Origin: Dryomyza anilis
Taxonomy: Eukaryota > Arthropoda > Insecta > Diptera > Dryomyzidae
Direction of reading: 5' to 3'
Length of the DNA stretch: 64,000 nt
NCBI GenBank assembly: GCA_951804985.1
Contig: OX638130.1
Coordinates: 41,689,475-41,753,474, forward strand
Below the pieces are notes generated by a model. That model was not told the DNA's origin, made no database searches, and worked only from the letters and a program-made list of their open reading frames with translations. Made by a program: the position numbers and the translations under genes. Each line of letters opens with the position of its first letter. Within the stretch, counting starts at the first letter, position 1. This document shows, piece by piece, positions 23,112-34,563 of this stretch.

Positions 23112-24454
23112 CACAATGATCCAAAATTGAAAAAAGCTGGCCAAAATTCTAAAAATCGTCTATTTCGATTAAAGACAAGTAAATGTTCAATGTTGATTCA
23201 AATTCGTGTGATTTATAAAAATTGCGATGATCTGACACATTTTTTTGTTGAGAAAAAGTTAAAAATATTTTGTATTTAGTCATTTATGAACATACAATTT
23301 ATAAGAAATTCGTTTATAAGGGGCAATATTAGGAGAAAGAAGATAACGCATATGAAGGAGAAAATGATAAAGAAGACATTGGTGAAGAATGCCTAGAGTT
23401 TCAATCTTTTTTATCGTCCCTCTCACATGCATTTCTATTTTATATTAAAAATCCAATTTTTTTAGTTAGTTTTTTTCGCAAAAGCAATTATTTGCAAAAT
23501 TTAAAAACTTATTTGAAATGCTCCTACATTTGTCTACAAAACTGCAATAAAAGTTTACGGGAGCAATGCGGAACACTTTAAATTTTTTTAACTTTTAACA
23601 ATTTACTTTTTGTTTTAGAGACTAACATATATTGTATGATATCTAATTGGTCCTTTAGACTAGTTCTGTTTTTTGTTGTATTATAAGTTCCTAAAACATA
23701 TATTTATATAATTATCTAAAATTAATATAAATAGTATGTCTAATTAGAAGCAATCCTAAAATCAAAACACAGTAAAACATACATTTTTTTCAATGAAAAA
23801 GGATAAAAATTCAATCGAAATATTCAATTTCAATTTAATTGGGTCGCAACAATAAATATATTAATATTTGTACCTTAAATATGCATTGAGTTTATGCAGC
23901 TTAAATGATGTGTTTGATGTTGTGTTTATGGAATATCCTTATTGTCTTCTGTAGAAATGGTTTGTTCCTGCTTGTTGTTGTGAAACGTGTAGATTTTTGA
24001 TGTGGGTGGTTTATGTTTATTTATATTTTTGTTTATCGCCGTGACCGATAGTCGCGTTAACGCGTTTTTATGTGTTTTGTTATTTGTTGCGTAGACGGGT
24101 GTATTATTGTTTGTTTAATTTAAAACGTAAACTTTCAATGTGCGGAGGCGGGTGTTGAGTGCGTTCGATCGGTTTTAGGGTAAACGTAGCGAGTGACGAT
24201 CTTACATTTTTGAACGTCAAAACTCAATGCAGCGAGTATAGCTGCAACGAGTGGGTCTGGCGAGCGTGTTCACACACATTGTGTATACGTTCTACGTAAA
24301 CAAAGTACTCACTTAGTATTTTTTTCGAATACAATCCTTGGACGCATTTAAAGCCTGGAATATTTAGAAGTGAATAACAATACTATTGCTTGTATTCTAA
24401 TTTTAAAAAATGTATTGAATTTTGGCCAGCTTTTTAAACTTTTTTACCAGTGTG
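23112..24454. mobile_element. Transib-like element (copy 2)
   Basis: A duplicate of the copy-1 insertion, flanked by AGCCG (23107-23111) and AGCCA (24455-24459). Its length is 1343 bp, with few substitutions relative to copy 1. Confidence 0.75.
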
Positions 24455-24459
24455 AGCCA

Positions 24460-24976
24460 TGGTCTGAAATTGTAGTTTGAAATTTCTTCAGCTTTTTGTC
24501 GAAACCATTTTTCAATTTTTCAAATTGCCTTACATGTCATTTACATGTGCCTAAAGTTCGTTTACTTTGCCATGGAGTGTATTAGAAACTTCCAAAAAAT
24601 GCTTCGAATGTTTTTAAAGCTGTTCAGAATTCTCCTGAACTTTCTGCTCTATTTCATTTGAGCTTTGTTGAAGTTCTGCTTTCTGTCGATTCGAATTTTC
24701 TGGAAGTTGTTTCGAATTTTCTTGAAGTTCTGTTTTAAGTTGATTGGAATTTTCTAGAGCTTTTGCCGCCAGTCGATTGGAATTTTATATTAGCTGTTTC
24801 GAATTTTCTAGAAATTTCTGGTCCATGTCTAATTTTAACTGGTTTGAATTTTCAAGAAGCTGTTGTTGTATTGCTTCGAGCAACTGGCTCATATCAAAAC
24901 TTTGGGACTGTACTTTTTGCTAAGTATCCAGATTTTTCGACGATGGTGCTGCATCTTGTACATCCCATTCCTCCAT
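24460..24976 (-). pseudogene. gag: Ty3/gypsy gag N-terminus (copy 2)
   Basis: Same coiled-coil repeats as copy 1, but a GAA-to-TAA change near 24787 creates a stop inside the E-N-S-N repeats, so this copy is broken further. Confidence 0.6.
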
Positions 24977-24984
24977 TAGACGCT

Positions 24985-25119
24985 TGTGTCCAAAAAAATG
25001 TCAAATGACGCAAGTTGGTTGTGGTCAAATCCCAATAGCAGCAATTTTTCCAAAAAAAATCCAATGACGCAAGTGGATTCTGGGCAAATCCCAATGGAAC
25101 TAATTTTTCCAAAAAAAAA
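24985..25119. repeat. ~60 bp minisatellite (end of copy 2)
   Basis: Two and a half units matching the copy-1 tail, joined directly to the start of copy 3 (TTATATGCATATATGC). Confidence 0.85.
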
Positions 25120-26928
25120 TTATATGCATATATGCTTTTTCTTTATTGTTAAAGTATGTTAAAAAATCTATTTCCATTATAACTACAAAAAAAGATTGTA
25201 TTTATTTTAATATTATTTACCACCGCACGTTTCATTTTAAATCATACTAAAAATTCACTTTAAAAACGTTTTATATTCAAAAATATTTTTATTTTTCTTA
25301 TTTTTTGTGTCAGTTAGATTTTCGTCTGACAGAATTCGAAACGCCTAATATTATTAAAATTTAAAATCTTCATATTTCAAAGTGTCTTTAATATGGAACC
25401 ATGGCGATAGAACCACGATGAACCGGATGGCAAGAAAACGATAATATTGCATTGTCATCCAGTTCGAGGCAATCTCAAATCTCAAGATCATCGCGAAGGT
25501 AGTTTAACTCACAGACTGACAAGAAAGAAACCTAATAAAAACGTTTAGTGTACAGATTGTTTGCGATAAAATATCTTTATTGCTATGTGCCACGTTGAGA
25601 AAAATATGCAACTACACACGCAAGGCTCTTTTTTAATCACACGTATATATGAAAAAAGATAGATTTCTGGAAATTAAGGATTGAAATCAAGTGGCATACT
25701 TTTTTTTATTACTGGTATCCTATATCGATTCCCTACATTTAAAAACCAACTTTGTTCAGTATTTTGTAAATTATTTATGATGCGTAGAAAATAAATAATG
25801 TTTGCTCTTTTATTTTAATGAATCTTGAACTATGGGCGGTATGCATAAAATATATTTTTTAAATATAAAACATTTTTAATGTGAACAATAGATTATATCT
25901 CCATTTTAATTCATACATTTTGAATCACATTAAAAATTCACATTATAAAACGTTTTTAATGTGATTTTTGAAGACAAGATTATATTATCTACCGCCCCAC
26001 ATTTCATTTTAAATCATACGAAAAATTCACCTTTTATATTGAAAAATATTTTTTATTTCACATTTTTTATTTTCTTATTTTTTTGTGTCAGTTACATTTT
26101 CGTCCGACAGAATTCGAAAGGCCTAATATTATTAAAATTAAAAATATGAATGTTTCAAAGTGTCTTTAATATGGAACCATGGCGATAGAACTACGATCAA
26201 CTAGATGACATAAAAACGATAACATTGCATTGTCATCCAGTTCGAGGAAATATTTAAAATCTCAAGTCTACAGCTCATCGCGAAGGTAGTCTAAAATTTG
26301 TATCGAACAGACAGACAAGAAAACCACCTAATAAAAACGCTTTAAAATAAACAAAGGCTTACACTCAGATAATAAGACGCAAATGCTTATTACACTGCCC
26401 GACAAAATTCAAATATTGGATACATTTATAGCGTTGATTCCGAAAATAGCATCAGTTTGGTCAAATTGGGTCTAATATTATAGCCCATTATATACAGCCC
26501 ATTTTTTCAATTTCACATTTTTAGGCTCTTATTTTATTTGTAAAATTAAAACAACTAAAAAAATGAAATAATCTTTTCGATATTAGACGCCGAAAACCTT
26601 GCACTACTCAACGTTTCGTCACACGATATACAACCGATATTGAAACGAAATCGTTGTCACCGTGAAATACATGATCTGGGGGTTAGTATTGCTTAATTTT
26701 TTAAGAAATAATAATTTCAACAAGTGTTTTATAACACTTAATTACTATAACTTTCAAAAATGAGTACAAAATACCGACCACATTTTTTTGAAGCAAATAA
26801 TGCTTATAATTAGCATACAAATATAAGCATCGTCTTCAAACTCATAAGCATCTACTTAAAACTCATGAGCATTTGCTTATTACTCATAAGCATATGACAA
26901 GGGGTCGATTTTCATGACCTCATAATAT

Positions 26929-27394
26929 TTTTACAAAAATTCAGTCTATGTAAAACTGTTCTACAAGTTCGTATCTCTGGATTGTGTACAAAATGAAAAA
27001 CACACTAATATTTGGTACTATTTCAACTAGTATAAATTAACTTTATTTATTTAAATAACAATTAATAACAATCACTTATAACAACTGCTGCATTACTACA
27101 ATTTATCTTTACAACGTTCGCTCACGCGATGTACTAGTTCACTATCGAATCACAACTGAAGTAATGTGCCTCAGATGCGGCGCCCTTATAAACTGCATGC
27201 ATCAGTTCGACATGTTTCGAGAACCTTCTACTCCTTTCGTGAATGACGCATGCTATTGGCATCTCATTCGCACTCATGGGTTTTAATGTGCTGATCTTCC
27301 ATCTCTTTCTAACACATTGCTTAGTGCGCTGAATGATCTTCCGTTTCTTTCTAACAGATTGCTTACTGCGCTGAATTGTCTTGCGTCTCATTTA
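26929..27394 (-). repeat. Ty3/gypsy LTR fragment (copy 3)
   Basis: Same LTR fragment and integrase fusion as in copies 1 and 2. Confidence 0.85.
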
Positions 27395-30300
27395 TCTCTC
27401 TACCATGCCGTCAGATTGCGGGTGCAAAGGCGTTGTTCGTGTTTTGTGTATGTTCAGGATTTTGCATACTTTTTTAAATACAGCAGACTCAAAATTTCTT
27501 CCTTCCAACGGTACTCCAAAACGGCTTACCCAGTTGTTAACTAATGCATTTGCAACAGATGTAGCTTCTTGATTCGACATGGGATACACTTCAGGCCACT
27601 TGCTGAAGAAGTCAATAACGACAAGGACATATTGACTTGTCACTGATTGAAAATTTTTAAATTTTTTTTTTAAATGCAGCAGACTCAAAATTTCTTCCTT
27701 CCAACGGTACTCCAAAACGGCTTACCCAGTTGTTAACTAATGCATTTGCAACTGTTGTAGCTTCTTGATTCGACATGGGATACACTTTAGGCCACTTGCT
27801 GAAGAAGTCAATAACGACAAGGACATACTACCCGCATCACTGATTGAAAATGGCCCGGCGACATTCAATACGCTGGAGGGGTGCTAACACGTTGTACTGA
27901 TGCATCCTGCCGCGAATTCTGATTGTTGGTCCTTTTGCTGGTACACATTGCGGACAACTGCGAATCCAATCAGCAAATGACTCTTGGCATCCAACCCAAT
28001 AAAAACATTTCTTCAATTTTTCTACCGTTTTGTTCATGCCCACATGACCTCCACTAGATCCACACCATGGTATTCCGCTAATATTTCTTTTATTTTTCAC
28101 TTCGGAACAACAATCAAACTTCGAGCGGAGGTGCCGTCCTCATTTTCCCATACACGATATAAGCAACCATCTTGTAGGCTGTCGGAAACTATCTCATCAC
28201 ATGATGGCTTTCTTTGCTGTTCCTTGAACATCATCATGTTCGTGAGGTCGGGATCACTCTTTTTATCCGGAGTTAATTTTTCATGAGTCAAAACATTTAG
28301 CAAACGAATGTCAATAATGTTTTCATTTCATTCTGCTTTTAAACAATGTCTGCATTCAAGTTTACTCTGTCGCCGTGACAGAGCATCTCAATTTCCATGA
28401 TATCCTTCTTTACGATATTCGATGGTGAAATAATCATAGCTCTGTAATCGATCTATCCAACGTGCAATTTGGCCTTCTGGGTCTTTGAATTGAAGTTACT
28501 ATCTCAGTGCTCCATGATCGGTTCTTAAGTGAAACTGTTGTCCGTACAGATATTTATGGACATTTTTCACACTTTCCATTACAACAAGAAGTTCCCTCCT
28601 GGTGACACAGTAATTTCTCTCGGGCTTGGACAAGATTTTACTATAGTATGCGATCACTTTTTCTTGGCAACTGATCACTTGAGACAGAACTCCGCCTATT
28701 CCATAGTCACTTGCATCTGTGTCAAGTACAAATTTCTCACCAGGAATTGGATACGCAAGAATTGGTGTAGAGCAGAGTAATTCCCTCAATTTTAAAAACG
28801 CCTTTTCCTGTTCATAGCCCCATTGAAAAGCTCGATTCTTTCTTTTCAGCTCGTAAATACTGCTAGAAACATTGCCAAAACCTGGAACAAATCGCCTGTA
28901 GTATGTACAGAAGCCTAAGAAACTTCGTAGGTCATGTAGGTTCTGAGGTCTGGGCCACTGCTTTACGGCAACTACTTTCGGTATGTACACCTTCTATGGT
29001 AACTCGATGACCCAGACACTTTACTTCTCTCTAGAACTTTCCAATCGAAGAAAAACTTCCAATCGAAGAAAAACTCCTGCACTTTACAATCGAAGAAAAA
29101 CTTCCTCTAGATTTCTTAGATGTCCGTTGAAATCCTTGCCCATAACAATTATGTCATTAAGGTATACTAGGTATGTTTTCGAGTGTAAACCTTTTAATAC
29201 GTGCTGCTTTATCCGATCGAATATTGTATAGCCCAAAAGGCATTACCAAAAATTGCCATAGTCCATCTCCAGTACTGAATGCGGTCTTCTCAGGATCTTT
29301 TATATCGATTTTTACTTGACAGTAACCGCTTGGCAAATCCAACGTGGAAAACCAGTTAACATTAGATAGTGTATCCAAGGTGTCATAGATTCTGGGTAAT
29401 GGATAACTATCTTTCTTGGTGACATCATTGAGTTTTCGGTAATCAACGCAGAACCGAGTACTATCGTCCTTCTTTTTCACCAATACTACTGGTGAACTCC
29501 ATGGACTCTCAGATGGTTCCACCACGTCCTTTGTGTGTATTTCTTCAACCAAATGTGATTCTTCTCTCTAATCGCAAGTGGTACCCATCTTGGTACTTCA
29601 ATTGGTTTCGAATCACCAGTGTCTATTCGATGTTTTACAATGGCAGTTCTGCCATCCTTTTGGCCCTTTTCAGCAAATATATACCGATATTTATTAATTA
29701 GCTTTTGCACTTGACTCTTTTCTTTGGCAGCCAAATCTTTCGTCGACTCATTTATAAACCTGTGAGTAGATTGCTTGTCTATTTGCCTTGATGGATTTGA
29801 CTCGCAATTTATAATTGCTGAAGCCTCTTGACACTGTCAATGTTTCCTTTTTGTTCCCTTTTCTAGATTGAGAACTCATGTAGGTACAATTCTGTCTTTC
29901 TCCGCTTCAACAAGATTTCTTCCTACCACTATGTTCCTTTTATACAGCTCTTCGTTTGCTTCAATAACCCACAACTTGCTTATCCCACAATCTCCATTTA
30001 CACAATTGCTTTTGCAATTGCTTTTGAATTAGGTGGTATTTTCTTACTTTTAAGAGCGATAACTTGTTTAATTTTCGGGCTCTGGTCACAATCAATGTTT
30101 AGTTGGATCTCCGTATTGGCATAACATACAATTTTTCTGGTTAAATCTAGTGTGAAACCGTTCCTTATCATGAAGTCAATGCCAAGTATTATTTCGTCTA
30201 CCATTTCCGCAACTATAAAATCATGCTCAACTGTCGAAGTACCAATCGTGATTTTCTTTGTAATCTTTTCTTTGATAGGGGCCTCTTCAAGGGAATCTTA

Positions 30301-31188
30301 TTCTTATAAGCGACTCTACTTCGTCCTTAGCAAGGTTACTTTTTTATTATTGAGTGTGAAGCTCCCGTATCCAATGTTACCATATATGCTGTATAATCAA
30401 TGAGACCTTCGACAGTTAAGCTATTTGGCTTTCGAGCAATTTGTGAAATGAAGATTCTGGGGCAATCGGTTATGGGAGTAGGATCGTGCCCCGCAGAACT
30501 GACTCGTTTTAGTTTAAAGATTTTTTAAAATTGTTATTTTCGACATGATCCTGTCTTTCTTCATGTCTGGGTTCATCTGCAGATTGATTTATGTGCGCTT
30601 GCGATTTTTAGGACAATCACGTGCCATATGCCCATATGTATCACAGTTGTAGCATTTACCTTGAAATTGTGTGCAGTGTAATCTGGTTTAGATCCACTTT
30701 TAAATGTTTGGCAAACTACTTGAAGTAGGTCTTCATTCTCCACATCTAATTTACGGCCTTTGGCGCTGGGCGGCATAACGGAGTTGCTGTCTCCTGTGTT
30801 AGCGCTATGTTTACAGTTTCCGTAAATGTCACTTACTGCATTGTCACTGTGGCACGTTTTGTTTCCGGATCACGTATGCCATCAATCTTGCACTTTTCTA
30901 TAAAGTCACTCGATGAATCTGCATACGACAAATGCGTAAACTTCCCGACGACCACTACATACGCCTTCAATTTTTCACCATTTCGTTGCATTCGAAACTT
31001 CAGTTCCATCCTGTAGATCTGCTTCATGTGATCACTGCCATATTTGCGTTGCAGTGCAGACATAACCGCTGTGTAATTATTTATATCGCTATCAGGGACA
31101 GTCTGCAATACTTTGGCTGCGACCCCTTTTAGGGCCACTATAAGAGCTGCTACGCTGTCTTCATTGTTCCATCGATTACTTACAGCCG
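27395..31188 (-). pseudogene. Ty3/gypsy gag-pol remnant (copy 3)
   Basis: Parts on the minus strand: integrase 27395-28303, RNase H and RT 28499-29734 (same Y-L-N-D box), protease region 29998-30530, zinc-knuckle region 30573-30776, gag core 30833-31188 (open, about 118 codons). The integrase segment carries an extra ~196 bp (27640-27835). This repeats 27480-27640 with several differences, so the core fragment is present twice. Confidence 0.85.
27480..27835. repeat. Partial integrase duplication, only in copy 3
   Basis: The word GCAGCAGACTCAAAATTTC and the following ~150 bases occur at about 27483 and again at about 27677. The two versions differ at several sites (AACAGATGTAG against AACTGTTGTAG; TTCAGG against TTTAGG). 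The second version is closer to the plus-strand gypsy at 56235, so it looks like the older form. Confidence 0.8.
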
Positions 31189-32532
31189 CACAATGATCCA
31201 AAATTGAAAAAAGCTGGCCAAAATTCTAAAAATCGTCTATTTCGATTAAAGACAAGTAAATGTTCAATGTTGATTCAAATTCGTGTGATTTTTTAAAAAT
31301 TGCGATGATCTGACACATTTTTTTGTTGAGAAAAAGTTAAAAATATTTTGTATTTAGTCATTTATGAACATACAATTTATAAGAAATTCGTTTATAAGGG
31401 GCAATATTAGGAGAAAGAAGATAACGCATATGAAGGAGAAAATGATAAAGAAGACATTGGTGAAGAATGCCTAGAGTTTCAATCTTTTTTATCGTCCCTC
31501 TCACATGCATTTCTATTTTATATTAAAAATCCAATTTTTTTAGTTAGTTTTTTTCGCAAAAGCAATTATTTGCAAAATTTAAAAACTTATTTGAAATGCT
31601 CCTACCTTTGTCTACAAAACTGCAATAAAAGTTTACGGGAGCAATGCGGAACACTTTAAATTTTTTTAACTTTTAACAATTTACTTTTTGTTTTAGAGAC
31701 TAACATATATTGTATGATATCTAATTGGTCCTTTAGACTAGTTCTGTTTTTTGTTGTATTATAAGTTCCTAAAACATATATTTATATAATTATCTAAAAT
31801 TAATATAAATAGTATGTCTAATTAGAAGCAATCCTAAAATCAATACACAGTAAAACATACATTTTTTTCAATGAAAAAGGATAAAAATTCAATCGAAATA
31901 TTCAATTTCAATTTAATTGGGTCGCAACAATAAATATATTAATATTTGTACCTTATATATGCATTGAGTTTATGCAGCTTAAATGATGTGTTTGATGTTG
32001 TGTTTATGGAATATCCTTATTGTCTTCTGTAGAAATGGTTTGTTCCAGCTTGTTGTTGTGAAACGTGTAGATTTTTGATGTGGGTGGTTTATGTTTATTT
32101 ATATTTTTGTTTATCGCCGTGACCGATAGTCGCGTTAACGCGTTTTTATGTGTTTTGTTATTTTTTGCGTAGACGGGTGTATTATTGTTTGTTTAATTTA
32201 AAACGTAAACTTTCAATGTGCGGAGGCGGGTGTTGAGTGCGTTCGATCGGTTTTAGGGTAAACGTAGCGAGTGACGATCTTACATTTTTGAACGTCAAAA
32301 CTCAATGCAGCGAGTATAGCTGCAACGAGTGGGTCTGGCGAGCGTGTTCACACACATTGTGTATACGTTCTACGTAAACAAAGTACTCACTTAGTATTTT
32401 TTTCGAATACAATCTTTGGACGCATTTAAAGCCTGGAATATTTAGAAGTGAATAACAATACTATTGCTTGTATTCTAATTTTAAAAAATGTATTGAATTT
32501 TGGCCAGCTTTTTAAACTTTTGGACCAGTGTG
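31189..32532. mobile_element. Transib-like element (copy 3)
   Basis: A duplicate of the same insertion, flanked by AGCCG (31184-31188) and AGCCA (32533-32537). It is 1344 bp long. Confidence 0.75.
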
Positions 32533-32537
32533 AGCCA

Positions 32538-33054
32538 TGGTCTGAAATTGTAGTTTGAAATTTCTTCAGCTTTTTGTCGAAACCATTTTTCAATTTTTCA
32601 AATTGCCTTACATGTCATTTACATGTGCCTAAAGTTCGTTTACTTTGCCATGGAGTGTATTAGAAACTTCCAAAAAATGCTTCGAATGTTTTTAAAGCTG
32701 TTCAGAATTCTCCTGAACTTTCTGCTCTATTTCATTTGAGTTTTGTTGAAGTTCTGCTTTCAGTCGAATAGAATTTTCTGGAAGTTGTTTCGAATTTTCT
32801 TGAAGTTCTGTTTTAAGTTGATTGGAATTTTCTAGAGCTTTTGCCGCCAGTCGATTGGAATTTTCTATTAGCTGTTTCGAATTTTCTAGAAATTTCTGGT
32901 CCATGTCTAATTTTAACTGGTTTGAATTTTCAAGAAGCTGTTGTTGTATTGCTTCGAGCAACTGGCTCATATCAAAACTTTGGGACTGTACTTTTTGCTA
33001 AGTATCCAGATTTTTCGACGATGGTGCTGCATCTTGTACATCCCATTCCTCCAT
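32538..33054 (-). pseudogene. gag: Ty3/gypsy gag N-terminus (copy 3)
   Basis: Same start region and coiled-coil repeats (open 32970-32692) as copy 1. Sequence then reaches the Transib-like insertion. Confidence 0.6.
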
Positions 33055-33066
33055 TAGACGCTTGTG

Positions 33067-33690
33067 TCCAAAAAAATGTCAAATGACGCAAGTTGGTTGT
33101 GGTCAAATCCCAATAGCAGCAATTTTTCCAAAAAAAATCCAATGACGCAAGTGGATTCTGGGCAAATCCCAATGGAACTAATTTTTCCAAAAAAAAATTT
33201 CGAATGACACAAGTGGGTTCTGGCCAAATCCTAATGGAACCAATGTATCCAAAAAAAAGTTCAATGACGCAAGCGGGTTCTGGCCAAATTCTAATGAAAC
33301 CAATTTGTCCAAAAAGAATGTCAAATGACGCAAGCGGGTTCTGGCCAAATCCCAATGGAACCAATTGTTCCAAAAAAAAAAATCCAATGACGCAAGTGGG
33401 TTCTGTCCAAATTCCAATGGAACCAATTTGTCAAAAAAAAATGTCCAATCACACAATCGGGTTCTGGCCAAATCAAAATGGAACCAATTTAAAAAAAAAA
33501 TTCAATGACGCAAGCTGGTTCTAGTCAAATTTTAATGAAACCAATTTGTCCAAAAAATGTCAAATGACGCAAGCTGGTTCTGGCCAAATCCCAATGGAAC
33601 CAATTTGTCAAAAAAAATGTCCAATAACGCAAGTGGGTTCTGGCCAAATCCAAATGGAACCACTTTTTCAAAAAAAAAAATTTAGTTCAA
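33067..33690. repeat. ~60 bp minisatellite, ten units
   Basis: Ten diverged units of CCAATGACGCAAGTGGG, TTCTGGCCAAATCCCAATGG, AACCAATTTGTCC and a poly-A spacer. The first two are the end of segmental copy 3. The rest extend beyond it and run straight into a gypsy gag fragment. Unit length is close to a multiple of three, which keeps several frames open on both strands. These frames are not taken as genes. Confidence 0.9.
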
Positions 33691-33698
33691 AAAAAAGT

Positions 33699-34230
33699 GC
33701 TGGTGTCGAATCCCTTACGAAAAATTATGCGATACCTGAACAGGTCAAAAATAAAGACATTACGTGCTACAATTGTGGTGGCGCCGGACATCTATCAAGT
33801 CAATGTTCTAAACCTCCCCCATTGTGGTAAAGTGCACGTGCGTAATAAACCAGAAAACTGTGGTAAACAAAATATGTTCGTACGTAAAGCAAGCTTTGAC
33901 GCAATAAAACTTTCAAAAAACCATTTTATATCGATGGTTTGCAATTAACTGCCTTTTTAGATACTGGTAGTCAGTGCATGATGATCCGTAGTGCAGTCGC
34001 GGATTTGCTAGTCGAAAAATGAGTGAAATGCTATATCAAATTTAGCGGCATTTGTGGCAGTATACGTTTTGCAAAGGAAAAAATATTGACATCGACGACG
34101 TAACGATTAATTTTGAACTATACATCGTTGACAACGATTTGTTAACTTCGGCCGTATTGCTCGGGCAGAATGTGTTGCAGGATCAACAAATTTGTGCATT
34201 AATTAGCGGTGGCAAAATATAATTTAAAGC
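33699..34230 (+). pseudogene. Second Ty3/gypsy: gag zinc knuckle and protease
   Basis: A CCHC knuckle reads C-Y-N-C-G-G-A-G-H-L-S-S-Q-C (C-x2-C-x4-H-x4-C, about 33765-33806). About 120 bases further on, in another frame, lies the retropepsin active site F-L-D-T-G-S-Q (about 33955), followed by a stop at 34019. A later block has V-L-L-G-Q-N-V-L, the conserved protease C-terminal turn. This differs from the triplicated family. It is a degraded fragment without RT. Confidence 0.75.
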
Positions 34231-34252
34231 AAAAACAACGTGGAATTCAGAA

Positions 34253-34563
34253 AAACGATCGCATGATGAATATACGATACGATTTAACGACATTGTCAGC
34301 CAACGCAATTTCATCGAGCTTTTGAACGGCACCCGGAATTTCTTTTTGGATAACATGAGCAGAAAAACACGGAACATAGATGAAGGGTTATTACGTGTTG
34401 CCAAGAATCATTTAGATGACAGCGATGGACTGTTTAGCATTCAGCGAAAGGACGACGTATCGAGCGACGAAGAATTAAACGAGGAACGAGAGAATGCAGA
34501 ATTCGAAATTAAACGGAAGCACGAAAAAGCCAAGGAGCGCAACGATGTCTGGTTTGATTCGTG
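34253..34563 (+). pseudogene. Charged open segment after the second gypsy protease
   Basis: An open frame of about 80-100 codons rich in E, D, K and R (S-S-D-E-E-L-N-E-E-R-E-N then K-R-K-H-E-K-A-K-E-R) lies where an RT leader would begin in a gypsy polyprotein. It is probably the linker between protease and RT. It ends where the minus-strand integrase of another element begins, near 34555. Confidence 0.4.

Larger units (their letters stand above)
17363..25119. repeat. Segmental duplication copy 2
   Basis: Same order as copy 1: left arm 17363-19171, LTR fragment 19172-19637, pol/gag 19638-23111, Transib-like 23112-24454, gag N-terminus 24460-24976, minisatellite to 25119. It lacks about 127 bases at 21854 (upstream of the protease) that copies 1 and 3 keep. 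Confidence 0.9.
8595..33197. repeat. Three-copy head-to-tail segmental duplication
   Basis: The same composite unit occurs three times. Matching landmarks lie 8765 bases apart between copies 1 and 2, and 7757 rising to 8078 bases apart between copies 2 and 3. Each junction joins the end of the ~60 bp minisatellite (..TTTTTCCAAAAAAAA) to the word TTATATGCATATATGC. Copy 1 starts at unique sequence near 8595, and copy 3 ends in a longer minisatellite. Copies differ by few substitutions, so the duplication is recent relative to decay of the elements inside it. All copies share the same gypsy defects, so those were already present before duplication. Confidence 0.9.
25120..33197. repeat. Segmental duplication copy 3
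   Basis: Same order: left arm 25120-26928, LTR fragment 26929-27394, pol/gag 27395-31188, Transib-like 31189-32532, gag N-terminus 32538-33054, then the minisatellite, which continues beyond the unit. About 196 extra bases at 27640-27835 repeat part of the integrase region. Confidence 0.9.
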
